NCBI GenBank assembly: GCA_031841125.1
Contig: CM063111.1
Span: 35,228,955-35,292,954, forward strand
DNA length: 64,000 nucleotides
Origin: Acanthococcus lagerstroemiae
Taxonomy: Eukaryota; Arthropoda; Insecta; Hemiptera; Eriococcidae
Reading direction: 5' to 3'
In this document: one piece after another, positions 1 through 13,600 of the stretch
How positions within the stretch are numbered: position 1 is the stretch's first letter
Layout of the letters: each line of letters begins with the position of its first letter
Translations under genes and position numbers: made by a program
The notes under the pieces: generated by a model
What the model saw: the letters and a program-made list of their open reading frames with translations, nothing else
Database searches by the model: none
What the model was told of the DNA's origin: nothing

Positions 1-122
1 AAAAAAAGTGTTAATATGGGGAATTTCCAATGAGGTGCAAGCGCACGTTTGCACCTGAGGATTTACCGGCCATAAGTGATAATGGTTTAAAATGTAACGT
101 GTGTCCACTGTGCTTTTTGTAG

Positions 123-1668
123 GTAAACGTGACCATGGCCCCTTTCATCTTCACTACTGACCAGTATATCGAAGGTTCGGTTATGGCAAATTACACGGGT
201 GGCGCTCCAGTTCATGGTAACTTGACGTTGAAAGCCATCATTCGGCCCTATCGAACTTCAAATCTGTACATCAAGGACATGAGTCCAATTACCGAGAAAT
301 ATTTCTACTTTGTGAGTTCATTTACCGTATGGATTGACGATATTCCGCGTATACTCTTTTTGCTCACGTCTCGTTTACTTTTTCTAGGACGAGTCGTTCC
401 CATTTTGGTATCCACAACAGAAGCGAAATGACGGACGACTGGTTCCACACTTAACCTGGGTATGCGAACTGAATAGCTGCAGCTTTCTTTGTCTAAGGCA
501 ATGCGTATGCTTTGGCCAACTAGTGCAAGAACTCTTTCGTTTCAGTTTCGTGGAATTTACAACTTCAGATATCCGGTGGAGGAGTTAGTGAGAGGGATTC
601 AAACGCTAGACGATTTGGAAGTACAGATTGTTGCGACGGTTGGTGAACGCTTCTGGGACGAGGTCATAGAGGGCTACTCGACCGCTAGATTCTTCAATTC
701 TTCGGTGAAAATGTTCTTTTTGGGTTCATCGCCGCAAGTGTTCAAGCCGACCATGCCGTACACTATTTATGTGAGTATATGATGACGATCTGTCTGAAAT
801 GGTCCTTTTGACAGTTTTTCTAACGAAGAATGTTTTCCTATATTTTCCAGATGGGTGTCTCATTCCACGACGGTTCGCCGCTTTCTCGAACTCGAATTAG
901 CGACGGTCGAGTGGAACTTAACTCTGAAGTCGTGATGAAGACTAGTGGACGTCAGTCCGTTAACCTGAATATGTCGGACCCACAAAATGGAATATGGACA
1001 TTACAAGTTGATCTGCGGAGCCAATTAGGTTTGTTCTGTTGTATCTGACTAGATGAGACAAAGACGTCGAAGTGGCATCGGAGAGTTGTGAGACGGAACT
1101 CGGTATTCCTGAGTAGTAGGGCTAGCTTTAATATACATTTTTTTATTCGGTTTGCAACAGGTTTGAGCAACAGTCGCCGAGCCAATGATGTACTCAAGGA
1201 TGTCGACCATGTTCGTATATCGGCAATGTTTAAAGACATAACCGGAGATCATAGCTACGCCGAATTCCTACTGCAGTCGTATTACTCGCCTACTGACCAT
1301 TTTATCAAAGTGTCCACGTCTACGGAAGACGCCAAAGTAGGCGAAATAACTCGCTCTTGTCTACACATTGTTTACGATCGTATTAGAATTATCTGATATG
1401 AGATTATTTGTCGTAGGTCGGCGAGTACATCATATTCCACGTGCAGAGCAATTTCATTATGGAAACTTTCAATTATGTGATTTTATCTAAAGGGAATATT
1501 CTCTTAGCGTCCCAAGAGACAACATCCTCCAGCATTTACACGTTTGCTGTGACCTTGTCCGCTGAGATGTCTCCGTCGGCCACCATTGTTGTGTACCACG
1601 TTGGTCGTTTCGGTGACGTGCTCGCCGACAGTTTGACGTTCCCGGTGAATGGAATATCGCGAAATAAT
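123..1668 (+). CDS. Mcr: Mcr-like exons 1-6 in window: MG3 to MG6
   Basis: Six short-intron exons. The first begins VNVTMAPFIFTTDQYIEGSV and continues NYTGGAPVHGNLTLKA, the start of a macroglobulin MG3 domain. The third exon holds FRYPVEELVRGIQTLDDLEV and ends SPQVFKPTMPYTIY, the typical MG3/MG4 joint. The fourth gives MGVSFHDGSPLS (MG4). I start the third exon at 546, after the polypyrimidine acceptor ending TTTCAG, not at the weaker AAG at 497, because this joins HLTW to FRGIYNF as in family members. Introns here are 76-132 bp, close to the minimal insect size. Confidence 0.85.
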
Positions 1669-4600
1669 GTGAGTACGACACTTGGAAATCACTCTTGCTT
1701 CTCTCCAGAGCGAGCAGTAACCTCTATCGAACGCGATGGAGAGTGCTCCAGCGGTGGTCTCGTTTGTTCATTTGAAGTGGGAGTGATTTTGAAGTCGATT
1801 GATCACTCGCTTGTTATAAATACTAAGGAAGCGTAATCTGGAGATACAGTTTCAAAAATCCGCCTGCATGTAATGAATGTAGCGAGAGTCGATGATAAAT
1901 GTAATTTACAATCTGAATCGTCTTTCTGCTTCGACAGTTCACTGTATTCATTAATAATCGAAAAGCGAGAACTGGAGAAATTGTGGAGGTTGCGATTTAT
2001 GGTGAACCCGGAGCTTACGTTGGCTTGTCTGGTATCGATCGACCGTTTTACAGTTTGCAACATGGAAATGAACTTACATATGCTAAGGTATGATTTTTAT
2101 TTTATATAGTAATTACATTCGAAGATGTCTTTGGTAAAGGAGAAAGGGTTGATGCGCGGAGCTTTGTCTTACAGCATAACCGAAAGGACGACCTAGGTCT
2201 GAATTTTTAAATCACCGTGGTCAAAAGAATTAATTTGTAGGTATTGAGATAATTTTTTCTCTTGAGGCTATGGGCCTGAGTTGATGGGGAAGAAAAGAAC
2301 AAGAAAATGGTTCTAGGTTCGTATAAGGTTGAGTGCTCAATTTCTAACTAGGCTGTACGCTGTAGTAATTCAAATTTGCTTTAGTACATTATTTAACCTT
2401 TCTTGTAAGATTTATCCAAAAAGTTTGTCTTTCATCTGATAGTCAAATAATTTTTGATTTGATTACGATTAAAGGTGTTATCAAAGATGGACCATTATGA
2501 TCATGGTGGCAACAGTTCCCTTCTGCATTCCTGGTTATCACACAGCGGAGATCCGGATGATATTGTTCATCTGCCGTCTTCCAGTTACGGAATAGACGCC
2601 AATGAGACGTTCGAGTAAGTATCTCGAGCTTTGTAGAACTGGATTTCTGGTTGGTTTCCTGCCTGAAATCCTGAAAATAACAAAGGCAGATCTGTTACGT
2701 TGTGATTCGGCTGGGCAGAAAGACAGACCGAGAGATAGTCAAACAGACAGAGTAACAGACAGCATTCCTTCCCTGTGTTTTGGAAGAAATCGAGCAGATA
2801 ACCAAAAGTTGGGAGTCCAGGGTGTCTACCGGTTATCTAAGTTATCTAAATTCATCTATTTTGAAAGGAAGTCGTCCAAAGTCATATTTTTTCCGCTGTA
2901 GGTCATTAAAAAAATTTTATTCTATTAAACAGTTGGAAAAAACTGCCAAAATAACATACGTTTTAGGTACAAACATCAGCTAATGAGTAAGTATAGTCAG
3001 CGAGTATGAATGAAATAGAAAGAAAGAATAGGAGTGATATTTTGAATGCAACATAAAGTAGGAAAGCAACAGAGAAGTAAGCAATCCGAGCGAGCAAGTT
3101 TTTTTTAGGTTACTAAAAAATTGAATGAATGTCACCTAAAGTCATCTTTTTCTACTTATTAATTTTCGTAGACACCATGTAGTTTTGATTTGTACAACTG
3201 TCTGTCTCTGACAGACAGGCTGTTAGGCGGACGAACAAACAAATGAATCTCCGTCTGTTTTCATCTTACATCTCATTTTAAGGTGTCTTGAAAAGTGATC
3301 AGTTTCATAGAATCTCGAAGGAATCTGAATGTAAGTTTTAATTAGTCTTGACCCCTTGACACAGTATCAAGAAGTTGTAAGTTCGCTTTGATTAGTCTAG
3401 TAGGTCCTGAAAACGATTTCATACAACAACGCCTTCTAGCAATATCGCCTTCTCCCGCAAAAAAAAAAAAAGAAAAAGGAAGAAATGAAGCAATATCGCC
3501 TTCCGATTTACTACTAGTATATGTGACAACATTGTACTACAATAAGATTCAAAGTATAATGGGACACAGTTGCAAAAATAAACAACAAAAGGCAGGAAGC
3601 AGTGTTGCCGTTCTAGCGACTTTGTCACAAGATCTCGTGAATTAAAGTACAATATTGCGACATAAATCTTGAAAAAATCGCCAAGCGACTTTCTTAGCGA
3701 TTTATCCAGAAAGTTGCAAGTTGGCGACTATGTCAGAGAATTAGCACTACATGTCGAATCACCCAACCCAACAGCCAAAAATTCTCCGGTACAGTAATGC
3801 ATATGATTCTAGAAGTATTTTGAACGCTGAATTCAGTGCCAAGCTTGATTTTTCGTAAAAGGCTCGATTTATTTCAAACAGAATAAAAAGATTCTACAAA
3901 AATTTCCTGAATGTTCTCCCTTTGTTTGATCATTCTGAAGTACGCAAAATGTACGCATTGTAATTAATGCGCGCAGCTGTGCAGCCGTCAACAACTATTT
4001 GCAAATAAAATCAATTTTTTTTGTTGGAAAAATACCGCGGACTCATTATTTTTTGTATTTGTGGATGTAGAAGAACCATCAAACTATTCCTAATTCTTGG
4101 GAATGGCTTTCAATAAACTGATCTCAGACAGTGCAGCGTTGCCGTATAGTACAACGGTGCAGAAACGGAAGGCGATATTGCTAGGGAATTCCCTATTTTC
4201 TCTCATTTTTGGCGGAAGGCGATATTGATAGAAGGCAGTTTTGCTAAACCCCCTGAAAACTGGGCGGAGGTTTATAACCTGTCAATAGTCGTGGAAATGC
4301 CTGAATGTCTGAACGATTCCCAGGTTATTTTCTTTTATTGTGTCTCTGTTAAACTGCCAAAAGAAGGGAGTGCTTTCTTGTGATCTAGGATTTGATTATA
4401 CTCACGTTAAATTCTATTTTTAGATTTGCCGGCTTAGTGGTGTTCACTGATATCGTCATACCAAAGAAACACGAATGGCGTAATCATTCCGGGTCGTTCG
4501 GTTCCCAAAATGGTATGTATCTATGAAACTGATTTATTTTGTTACAGTGTCAATGTTGAAAAGCGAAAGTCGAAAAATTCGTCACTTAGAATTAATTGAA

Positions 4601-7600
4601 ACTAGGTTTACATCCGGCCCGGAGGACCAAAATATTTTCTGCCCTGTTTCCTGTTACCAGTATTCTTTATTTTGCAGCTGTTCCTGGCTTCAACGCGACC
4701 GAATTATCACTGTTTCGCAGAACGCGGTTTAATAAAATTCAAAGACATTACGAAAACGTCTGGCTGTGGAGGGATATAAATATTGGACCTCATGGACGAT
4801 ATATATTCCAGATTCCGGTGCCCCATAAACCTGTACACTGGATGATCACCGCTTTTAGTATGAGTCAGTCGTACGGATTCGGTATGATTCAGAAACCTAT
4901 CGAGGTAAACAATGCCTGAGATGAAGTTCTTCAATCGTTTCGTGTCCAAATTGCTGCTAATACTAAATTCCCTTATTCCAGTATATGGGTATTCTGCCAT
5001 TCTTCATCAATGTGGAAATGCCAACGAAGTGTAGATCGGGTGAGCAAGTGGGTGTTCGTGTGACCGTGTTCAACTACATGAAAACTGCGATCGAGGCTGT
5101 GGTGCTGCTGGAGGGTTCGGATTCGTATAAATTCGTACACGTTGAGGAGGAAGGCATTGTAAGTCAGTTTTCGTGGCGCTGAAATGTACGTACATTCGCC
5201 TGTTACAGCTTACATAACCTGGTATTCTTCGTTTTCTAGGTGAACTCTTATAATCCGAGAACGACGTTCGGAGAACATCAGTTTTTCGTCTATATTAAAG
5301 CTCAAGATGCGGTAATAACATACCTACCAATTGTTCCGGTGCGTTCTGGAGATATAGAGGTGTCGGTACGGGCTACGACGTTGATTGCCAGTGACAGAGT
5401 TACGCGAGTGCTGACGGTAGAGGTATGCACGCTCGTAGAAGTTGAATTTGATTCAGTACAGCTGTTTGAAAATGAGTGTGTTGATTTTAATCCGTTTGTC
5501 AACAGTCCGATGGCGTACCTCAGTACAGACACCAGTCGATGTTACTGGATCTGACGAATCGCGCGTACGTTTTCCAATACATGCATGTAAATGTTACCGA
5601 GACGCCTATCATTCCATACGCCATCGATCGATACTACATTTATGGCTCCAACAAAGCATCGATTTCGGTGTGCGGAGATGTGGTCGGGCCTATCTTTCCA
5701 ACGATGCCCGTTAATGCTACCTCATTGTTGAATCTGCCTATGGTAAGACCGGAAAGATGTAATTTATTGTGTGTCTAGCGAGAGGCAGTTTTAGTGTTCA
5801 ACATGTGAGCGCATAGGAAAACCTTGAGAAAGACGTGAGCAGGTAGAAGGACTATAAACATCGAAGGTAGTGAGAAAGACATAAACGCAAGCGTGTTATA
5901 GCAGAACTTGAAAGAGTGAATGGGGATATTAGAACGTAGATAGCTGAAACAGCCTGAAAGAGGCAATGATCTTTATCAGAATAAAAATCAGAATTTGTCA
6001 AGATAAACTGATTATTCAGTATTTTAATCAGTTAGTCAAATTTCATCAGATTGATCAATTAATTAGGATTGAAATGATTTGTTGAAATTTATCAAATTTG
6101 ATCAGTTAATCCAGATGTGGGTCATTGGTTTTTTGTTTTTATTATTATTTTTCTAAAAATACATCTCATGGACACCTGCTAACAATAATTTAATCAAATT
6201 TGGGCTTCATTGAAAGTCCCCAATAGGCTTTAATTTCACGTCTTTTTTTTCACGAGATGAGGGAATGAGAACATGTATCACAAAAATCAGAAACAACACC
6301 TGTAAAATGTTCGATTTATTTTAGTATACTCTTTCTTTCTCGCGCGTTTTCAGCCCCCCCCCCCTCCCTCTTGTTGTCATATTGGCCTGTACTGACTAAT
6401 TCTTTTTATAATTGTACGAAAAATTGCGTAAAAAGATCGACTTTATCATTCTCCCGGAATCTGTCTCATTCCTTCACCAAAGCAAAAATATCGAAAAAAT
6501 GAGGGAATGAGAATTTTATCGCTACAATGATCATAACTCGGTCTGTAGTGGCACTATAGCGCCAGCCGCTTTTCGGTAAACTAAAAGTAGCCTATTAGAG
6601 TAATACTATTCCTAGAATAGGTTGATTACTAACGTTGAGTAGCTACTGCAGCCGGTGAGGGAATGAGAAAGATTAGATAAAGATGAAGAACAGTATCGCG
6701 AATTTGGTTTCTAGCTCAACTTCACGGATACTGAAATCTTTCTAAAAAACGTTGAACAGCAGACAGGCGCGGATTTAGATAAAGGAGACGGGGGGGGGGG
6801 TACAGTAGTGGCGATGCATATTGATTAGCTGTTGCTTTCACATTGGCAGGGGGTGGGGGTGCTCTCGGGAAAATATTTTATCTAATGTGGGATGCATAAT
6901 GACGAATATATAGATGCGTTATTATACATTCGTGGCGTGTAATGAGCGTACAATTCATCATTTTTATTCCCTTTTTCCCATTATTGCTTTAAAAATTTTA
7001 ACCAAGGGGGGCCATGTATCCCATGCCCCTCCCTTGGATCCACCACTGACAGCAGATACGTATATGATGCAATAACCATTAACGAAATTACCAACTCATC
7101 GCTATGAAGCTGGCAAAACTTCTTTTCTCAGGCCCAGTTTTTCTGGTTGAATGAGGGAATGAGATAGAAACATGGCGACACACGTAAACCACGCTCTCTG
7201 TATCACCCTGTAGCATAAATAATACATTTCGTGGTATTTCTGAGTGCACAAGCATACCGCCTACATGAATCACTCATTTCTTTCCCGGAAATCTTTCAGT
7301 CTATGCGAAAATTAATTCTTTTAAGATTTTAAATTGGCGAAATAGTGAGGGAATGAGATTTCGAATTCTTGTTGGAGCCGAAGAGGGGGTTATTGTACCT
7401 ATCGTCCAGTAAAAAATGATTCATTTTCTCCTTTCTAACAGTCTGTGTTTGGCATACGTATAAAAAATGCCAAGAGAAGATTACTTCTCTCACAATTGCA
7501 TGGCGACTTGGAATGCCCAACTTTCACAGAATGACCCATGTATTAAATTAGATTGATTAAAAGTTGTTTCGTTATTAAAATTAATTGTTGAATTAAGAGT

Positions 7601-10600
7601 ATTAATCAAATAATCAAAATTAAGGATCAGTTTATTAGAATAATTGAGCGGTCAATCAAAAGTATTGTTCAATTCAAAGTTATTGATCAATCAGTCGAAA
7701 TTATTGATCGATTAATCAAAATTTGTCAGATACACTACTCAGAACTTACCAATATTTATTAATTGAACCAAATTTATAAAATAATATTCATTAATCAATT
7801 TGTTGTTGAGTAAAACAAATTCTTGTAGACTGATCAGTTGGTTAAAATTTATTAAATTTAATCAATTATTAAAAACTCGTAAAATTTTATCAGTTAAAAT
7901 TTACTAAAATTTATCGACAAATTCAGTTTTATTGATGAATTTTATCAGTCAGTTGTTTCCATTGATGAGTTAACATTCCTGGAAATAGCTATTACAAATT
8001 CATCAAGTTTCTTCTTTGATTCATTAAAATTCTTCTAATTTAGGTGATTAGTCAAATTTTATTGAAAGTTAGTAACTAGTCTAAATGTTCTGTATGTAGG
8101 GCGTGTCAATTCACAATTTCTTCCTTCTGTAGTACAGAACGTTTTCGGCTACTGTGCCATCCTCAGTGAAGTACTCTTGACACTTTTTTCTTTGTCGTCC
8201 TGTATTCATAGTGATGGCAAATCACTCTTTGGAAAACACTGCAACGATTAGGAATACAACAACTACAAGTTGGCAGAAAAATACAAAATCCTACACATAG
8301 AAAACAACACTAGAAAATAAAATTAAAAGAACAACTTGAGATAATAAAGGCAACAACCTTATAAACACAACTAATTTCCAAAGCGAGAACCTATTCCAAT
8401 TAATAGCATAAGACTGACTGATTGGACAGACTACACAACCACAGACAACCAATAGAAACACACCAAATAGGTTTTACCATACGGTACTACACATCACTAT
8501 AAATATAGGACGACAAAGAAAAAAGTGTTAAAGAGTACTCCACTGAAGATGGCACAGGAGCCTAAAGCGCTCTGGGCTACAGAGGGAAGAAAAGAATCGG
8601 CACACTCGACATTTAGAATTTACCAAGTTCACTCACACTCCAATATGGACACTGGGCTAAATGTATTGAATTTTATCGATGAATCAACTTTTTATGGATT
8701 AATTAAAATGATCAAAGATTACTCACTTGACAAAAAAATTGGTTAGTAAAAAAATTAATTGAATTTGATCGATCAATACATAAAATTTATTAAAATAGGT
8801 CGAGTAATTATAATTTATTGAATTTGACTGATTAATCTAAATTTATACAATCTGATCGTGAACTAAAATTCATCAAAATTGATGGATTAGTCAGTCAACA
8901 AAAATTTTTTAATTATAATAATTGTTGAGTCAAATGGTTTTTTCCCGTTTGAAATTTAATGATTAAGTAATATTACGTAATGCAATAAATTTTATCAACA
9001 AACCAATTTTTTAATCGATTGATCAAAATTTTTTAAAATTAGTTGATTGATTAACATTTATTCAATTTCACTCAGATTTATTAAATTTGACCGATTATCC
9101 AAAATCAATTAGACTTGATTTGAAACCAAGCCAATAATCAACACTCATTAAAACAAACCCAAGAATTGAAATGAATCGAAATTATTTGAGTAATCAGAAT
9201 GAATTGAAATTGCTTTATCCCCAACCACGTCATATTCCATTTCTGCTTACTTGTCTTGCCTTCTGCCTGTCCGTCCAACTGTCTATTGCCTGCTGATTTG
9301 CTTCTTGTTCATCTGTTGGTCTTGTTTCCTCGGCCGGTTCACTCGGCTGTCTCATGGCATTCTTATCAGCCCGCTACATTTTACGGGATTTTTAGGTGCG
9401 CAACATACTAGGTGATCTGAGGGGAGTGGAAACTATGTTTTTCATATGAAGAAGTTATTGATATCCACAACTTCTTAATTATGATTGTAAAACTTATAAT
9501 TTGTTATAAAAATCAGTTGGAACTCTCATTATGACTCACTGAGATTCGTGAAGACTGATGAAGACTCTAAAACTCTGTTGAGACCAACTTCGACTCGTGA
9601 ATTTTTTCAAATACTCGTTATGATAATATTCAAACTTTTTAGGATTATTTAAAACTGGTTGAAGCTTTTAAGACCCTTTTAGGTCTCATTATGATTTGTT
9701 AAGACTGATATTAGTAATTCGTTGAGACTTTCTTACTTGGTAGTTTTCTTTTTATTTCACTGTGATTGGAAAAATTGAGCAAATACGATAGTCTTGTCTA
9801 ATACTGCAGTACTTAGTAAGATTTGTTATGACTTCTCAGTACTTTGGCAAGATCCGAGACGTTTGAAGGTTCATTAAGGTGGATAATTTTTCTTCAGTTC
9901 TGTAGTATTTGGATGAGACTCGGTGGGTAATGCTCTTTCAGACACTCTAATACTATATTAAAAGTCGCTGAGATTCTTTTGAACCTGATTTAGACTCTTC
10001 AAGACTTAAGTGTGATTTTGACTCCGTGATATCCTCTTAAAATTCTGTTAGAACTTTTAAATCCTCGATAATATTTATTGATTTTCTTCAGGACTGTTTG
10101 TATTCCTTATTATGCCATTACGCTTTGAAAACTCTAGAGACTTAATAAAGCTCAGCAAGGCATTAATTGGTCTATTTCCTTATTGAGTTGGCTTGGCAGA
10201 GATCAGGCCCTCGGTATATTGAAAGGGAAAAGAAAGACGGATGGATTGACAGGCAGTTCAAATTTCGGATTTGTTCATTCCATGAGGTGACGGCAGCGGA
10301 GACCCGGTCTCAGAGATTTAGAGTTTTCCTCATGCATGCGTAGTTCGTCATTTTTTTTAACGCATTTAGGAGCAAGGGAGATGCAAGCCTTTCTAAAAGG
10401 TGTCTAGAGCACTTGAGAGGAATAGTAGAATTATTAAACATTTCAGTTGCTCATCGAAATTTGAATTCCGTATATTTGAATGCGATATAAAATTCGCTCG
10501 AGATTATGATGATGTTTTATTTATTTTTAGGATGGAGCTGAACAAACTTTGTTTGGATTCGCTGCCATGATGTACACTACAATGTACATGAGGTTGATCA

Positions 10601-13600
10601 ACGTCAGAAATCGAACGCAGGAGAAGTGGTCTTTCTACCACATGAATATACAGTACCAGCGTATGCTGTCTTTTATGAACGAAGACGGCTCGTTCAGTTT
10701 GTTCAGGAGCGATTGGTACGCCTGTTATTCGAAACTTCCTAGTATTGCTATACAGATCGCTTTGATTGAAATAGTAATCGACGAGCCCGTTTTCTTACAG
10801 GGGCACGGCGCCCAAAAGCGTGTGGTTGACATCTTACTGCATCCGAACGTTCCAAGAAGCTCGGTTTTACGAGTGGGAGAACTTCCTGTACATCGATCCC
10901 GAGGTAACCGTCTAAAGCAAAGTACCTTTCCAAGGCTCTCGGCCATCTGTATCGGATATTTAATAAACTAGTAATCTTGTTATCTTCAGATTATCGCGAA
11001 ATCGCTGACATGGCTGTTGCTGCATCAAACCGAGGATGGCGCTTTCTATGACGTCACGTGGATACCGGACCGCAAAGCCAATATTTCAGTCAGCTTGCCC
11101 ACTGACACCGTTCATCGAAATATCACGCTCACGGCGCACGTGTTGATTACGCTTACTACGGTCAAAGATGTCGGAGTGAGTATCTCTCTGTATTCTTAGT
11201 GCAAGTAGCTCGGAACGGGGGGTTGAACGATTAACTAATGCGAGCGTCTGCTTACAGTCTCTCGGTGGCTTAGTGAGCACCGCACAACTCAAGGCGATGC
11301 GGTGGATCGAGCAAAACATGAAGCTACTCAGCGCTGGCGGAGACCCGTACGAATTGGCGATCGTCGCCTACGCGCTGATGTTGAGTAAAGCGCCGAGTGC
11401 AAATTACGCTTTCGACATGCTGAACACGAAGATGAGAATCGAGGGTACGTTTTCCGACTCGAATAATATTACAGTGGTATGTCGCGTTGTCTCTCCAAAT
11501 CCACTAAGCACGTTGATGTCGTTTTGCAGGCGGATTTATATACTGGAGTAGGGAATCGTTGCCGTTGCCGCCGAGTAAACAAGAAAATCAGAAGCCTTAT
11601 TCGCTGCCTAGACTGCCATACAAGTACGATTCGATGAACATCGAAGCGACCGCGTACGCGTTACTCGTGTACGTGCCCCGTCACGATGACGACATGACAA
11701 ACGGAATCGTGAGGTGGTTGAACACCCAGCGGCTGTTGGACGCCGGTTGGGCATCAACTCAGGTGCGTGTGATTGAACGTGTGAATTGTAGACGGTGGTC
11801 TTGAGAAGAAAACTGACCTAAAAATGTTATCGTTTGTTTTCCCCCTTCCAGGACACTGCCATCGCTATGAAAGCGCTTATCGAGTATACCAACCGAGATC
11901 GCACCAGAGACATATTCGGCTTGTCCATCCAAGTGGATGCGACCGCCCTCGGAGGAATACCCAGGTGGTTGCACGTGAACCGAAAGAACCTTGCTCAGTT
12001 ACAAAAAATTGATGTAAGTCTTCGGGTCGATTGAATGGTTGAGGTCTCGTTGCCGGAGAACGAGTTGCGAATACTAATCGGTGTATTCGTTTGCGCAGAT
12101 TCCACAGGCTTGGGGAACGGTAAAAGTGTCGGCGAAAGGCTCCGGTTACGCTATTCTGCAAATGTCGGTGCAGTACAATATCGACGTTGAGAAGTACCTG
12201 ACTCAGCCTCCCGTCAAGGCGTTCTCGCTGAACGCGATTGCTCATTTCTACGGCAGAAATCAGTCTCATATCACGTATTCAAGTTGCCAAAAGTAAGCGA
12301 ATGTTTGTTCGGTTTTGGCGCCCTATCATGAACTTAAACGGGGGGGCTAATAGTTTTTCAAAACCAGTGAGGAGCCGTGGGTTATTTCGGAATTGGGATT
12401 TTGGAAATTTGAAACGAGTGAATTTACGGCATTATGGTTTCATTCAGAGTTAGACGTAATTTCACGGGGATACTAGGATGGAATTTAGATTGATATTCCT
12501 GACGATTGATGAATGATAATTAGAAATATTTTATAGACGTGTTACATTGGTACTTTCGCTTGTGGTTATAGAAATGACTGTCGTTTTCAAAATAGTAAGC
12601 ACTTGTATTGTTTAGGTTGTAGGTTTCGTATCTTTCTTGATAGCAGTGAACGATTAATAAGAACTTGAACATTGAGAAGAATCGAAAGACTGAAGAAGCT
12701 AAAAAATTGAAAAGATTAAAGTAGTCTAAAAGACTGAAACGACCAGTAAGATTTAGAATGCCAAAAAAGACTGAATAGGTACTTGAAAATCACTCATTAT
12801 CAGTTTCATGTGCATTTAGCACATCAGCGGTTTTCGATCAGGCGGAGAGTTTCTTCTGTCATCCACGGTTTACGTATCTTCATCTCCGGTGTTCTCTGGG
12901 TAGTTGTGGTGTCAAGAGCTCTTACAAGCTCCACAACGACTGAAATGACTTAGGAGTAAAGGGACAGAAAGCAGTGGCGAGAGTTATTTTGCCAGGGGAC
13001 AAGAGGAAAGGACTTAGGAAAAATGCAGCGAAAAGTTGTTTATGATCATTTATCATTTTTATAATATGAGTTTTTGAAATATTCCATTTCAAGAGAGGAT
13101 AAATGCTTTCTCTGCCCTTACCAGTTTTGCCACCTATGAGGACCAGAAAGACGGAAAAGACTGAGGAAGGTTGAATTAGTCTTCTTAATTGGGAAGTTCA
13201 CATTGCCTAGGTAGCGCTAGTGTAACACGCTAACACAAACTAAGTAACGCTCAACACATTGGAAACGTCTGGGGGATTATTTCAGCTTTCCTATTCTTCT
13301 ACATCGAAAATCGCGATTTTTAATTTCACGTAATTTCATTTAAAAAATGTTCATGGAGGTAATTCTTTTTTATCCTGATAGCTAAATATTATTGCTGAAA
13401 TTATTTCAACCAACTTTCTTTCAAAAACGATTTTTATAAAACGCCAAAGGCGTTCAGAGATCACTCCATTTACACATTTTTTATATGAACGAGTCAAATT
13501 CCCCCCCCCCAGTTGTAAAAGCAGGGCTACCAACATAGGTACTTTTGGTTAATTTCCCAATCCTTGTCGATTTTTTTCATTATTTTTAGTTTCTATTAAT

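Larger units (their letters stand above)
5743..10530 (+). other. Mcr-like intron 13 (4.8 kb) placed exactly at the thioester codons
   Basis: The donor GTAAGA at 5743 follows codon Met of LPM and the acceptor TTTTTAG ends at 10530. The intron holds an hAT-like MITE (6764-7048), a foldback element (about 8082-8632), a cluster of the 13-mer TGAGGGAATGAGA, and degenerate AT-rich and GACTC-rich repeat tracts. No coding exon is recognised in it. Confidence 0.75.

Noticed and set aside
498..545. Earlier acceptor for the third Mcr-like exon (AAG at 495-497)
   Set aside because: It would insert AMRMLWPTSARTLSFQ between HLTW and FRGIYNF, where family members have no insertion; TTTCAG at 545 is the better acceptor.
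4707..5000. Open frame antisense to Mcr-like exons (97 codons)
   Set aside because: Shadow of the coding strand; no independent features.
12962..13150. Possible transposon between CAGTGGCGAGAG and TTTTGCCACCTATG with ACAGAAAG-like flanks
   Set aside because: TIR and TSD match only with gaps; below the standard met by the other elements.
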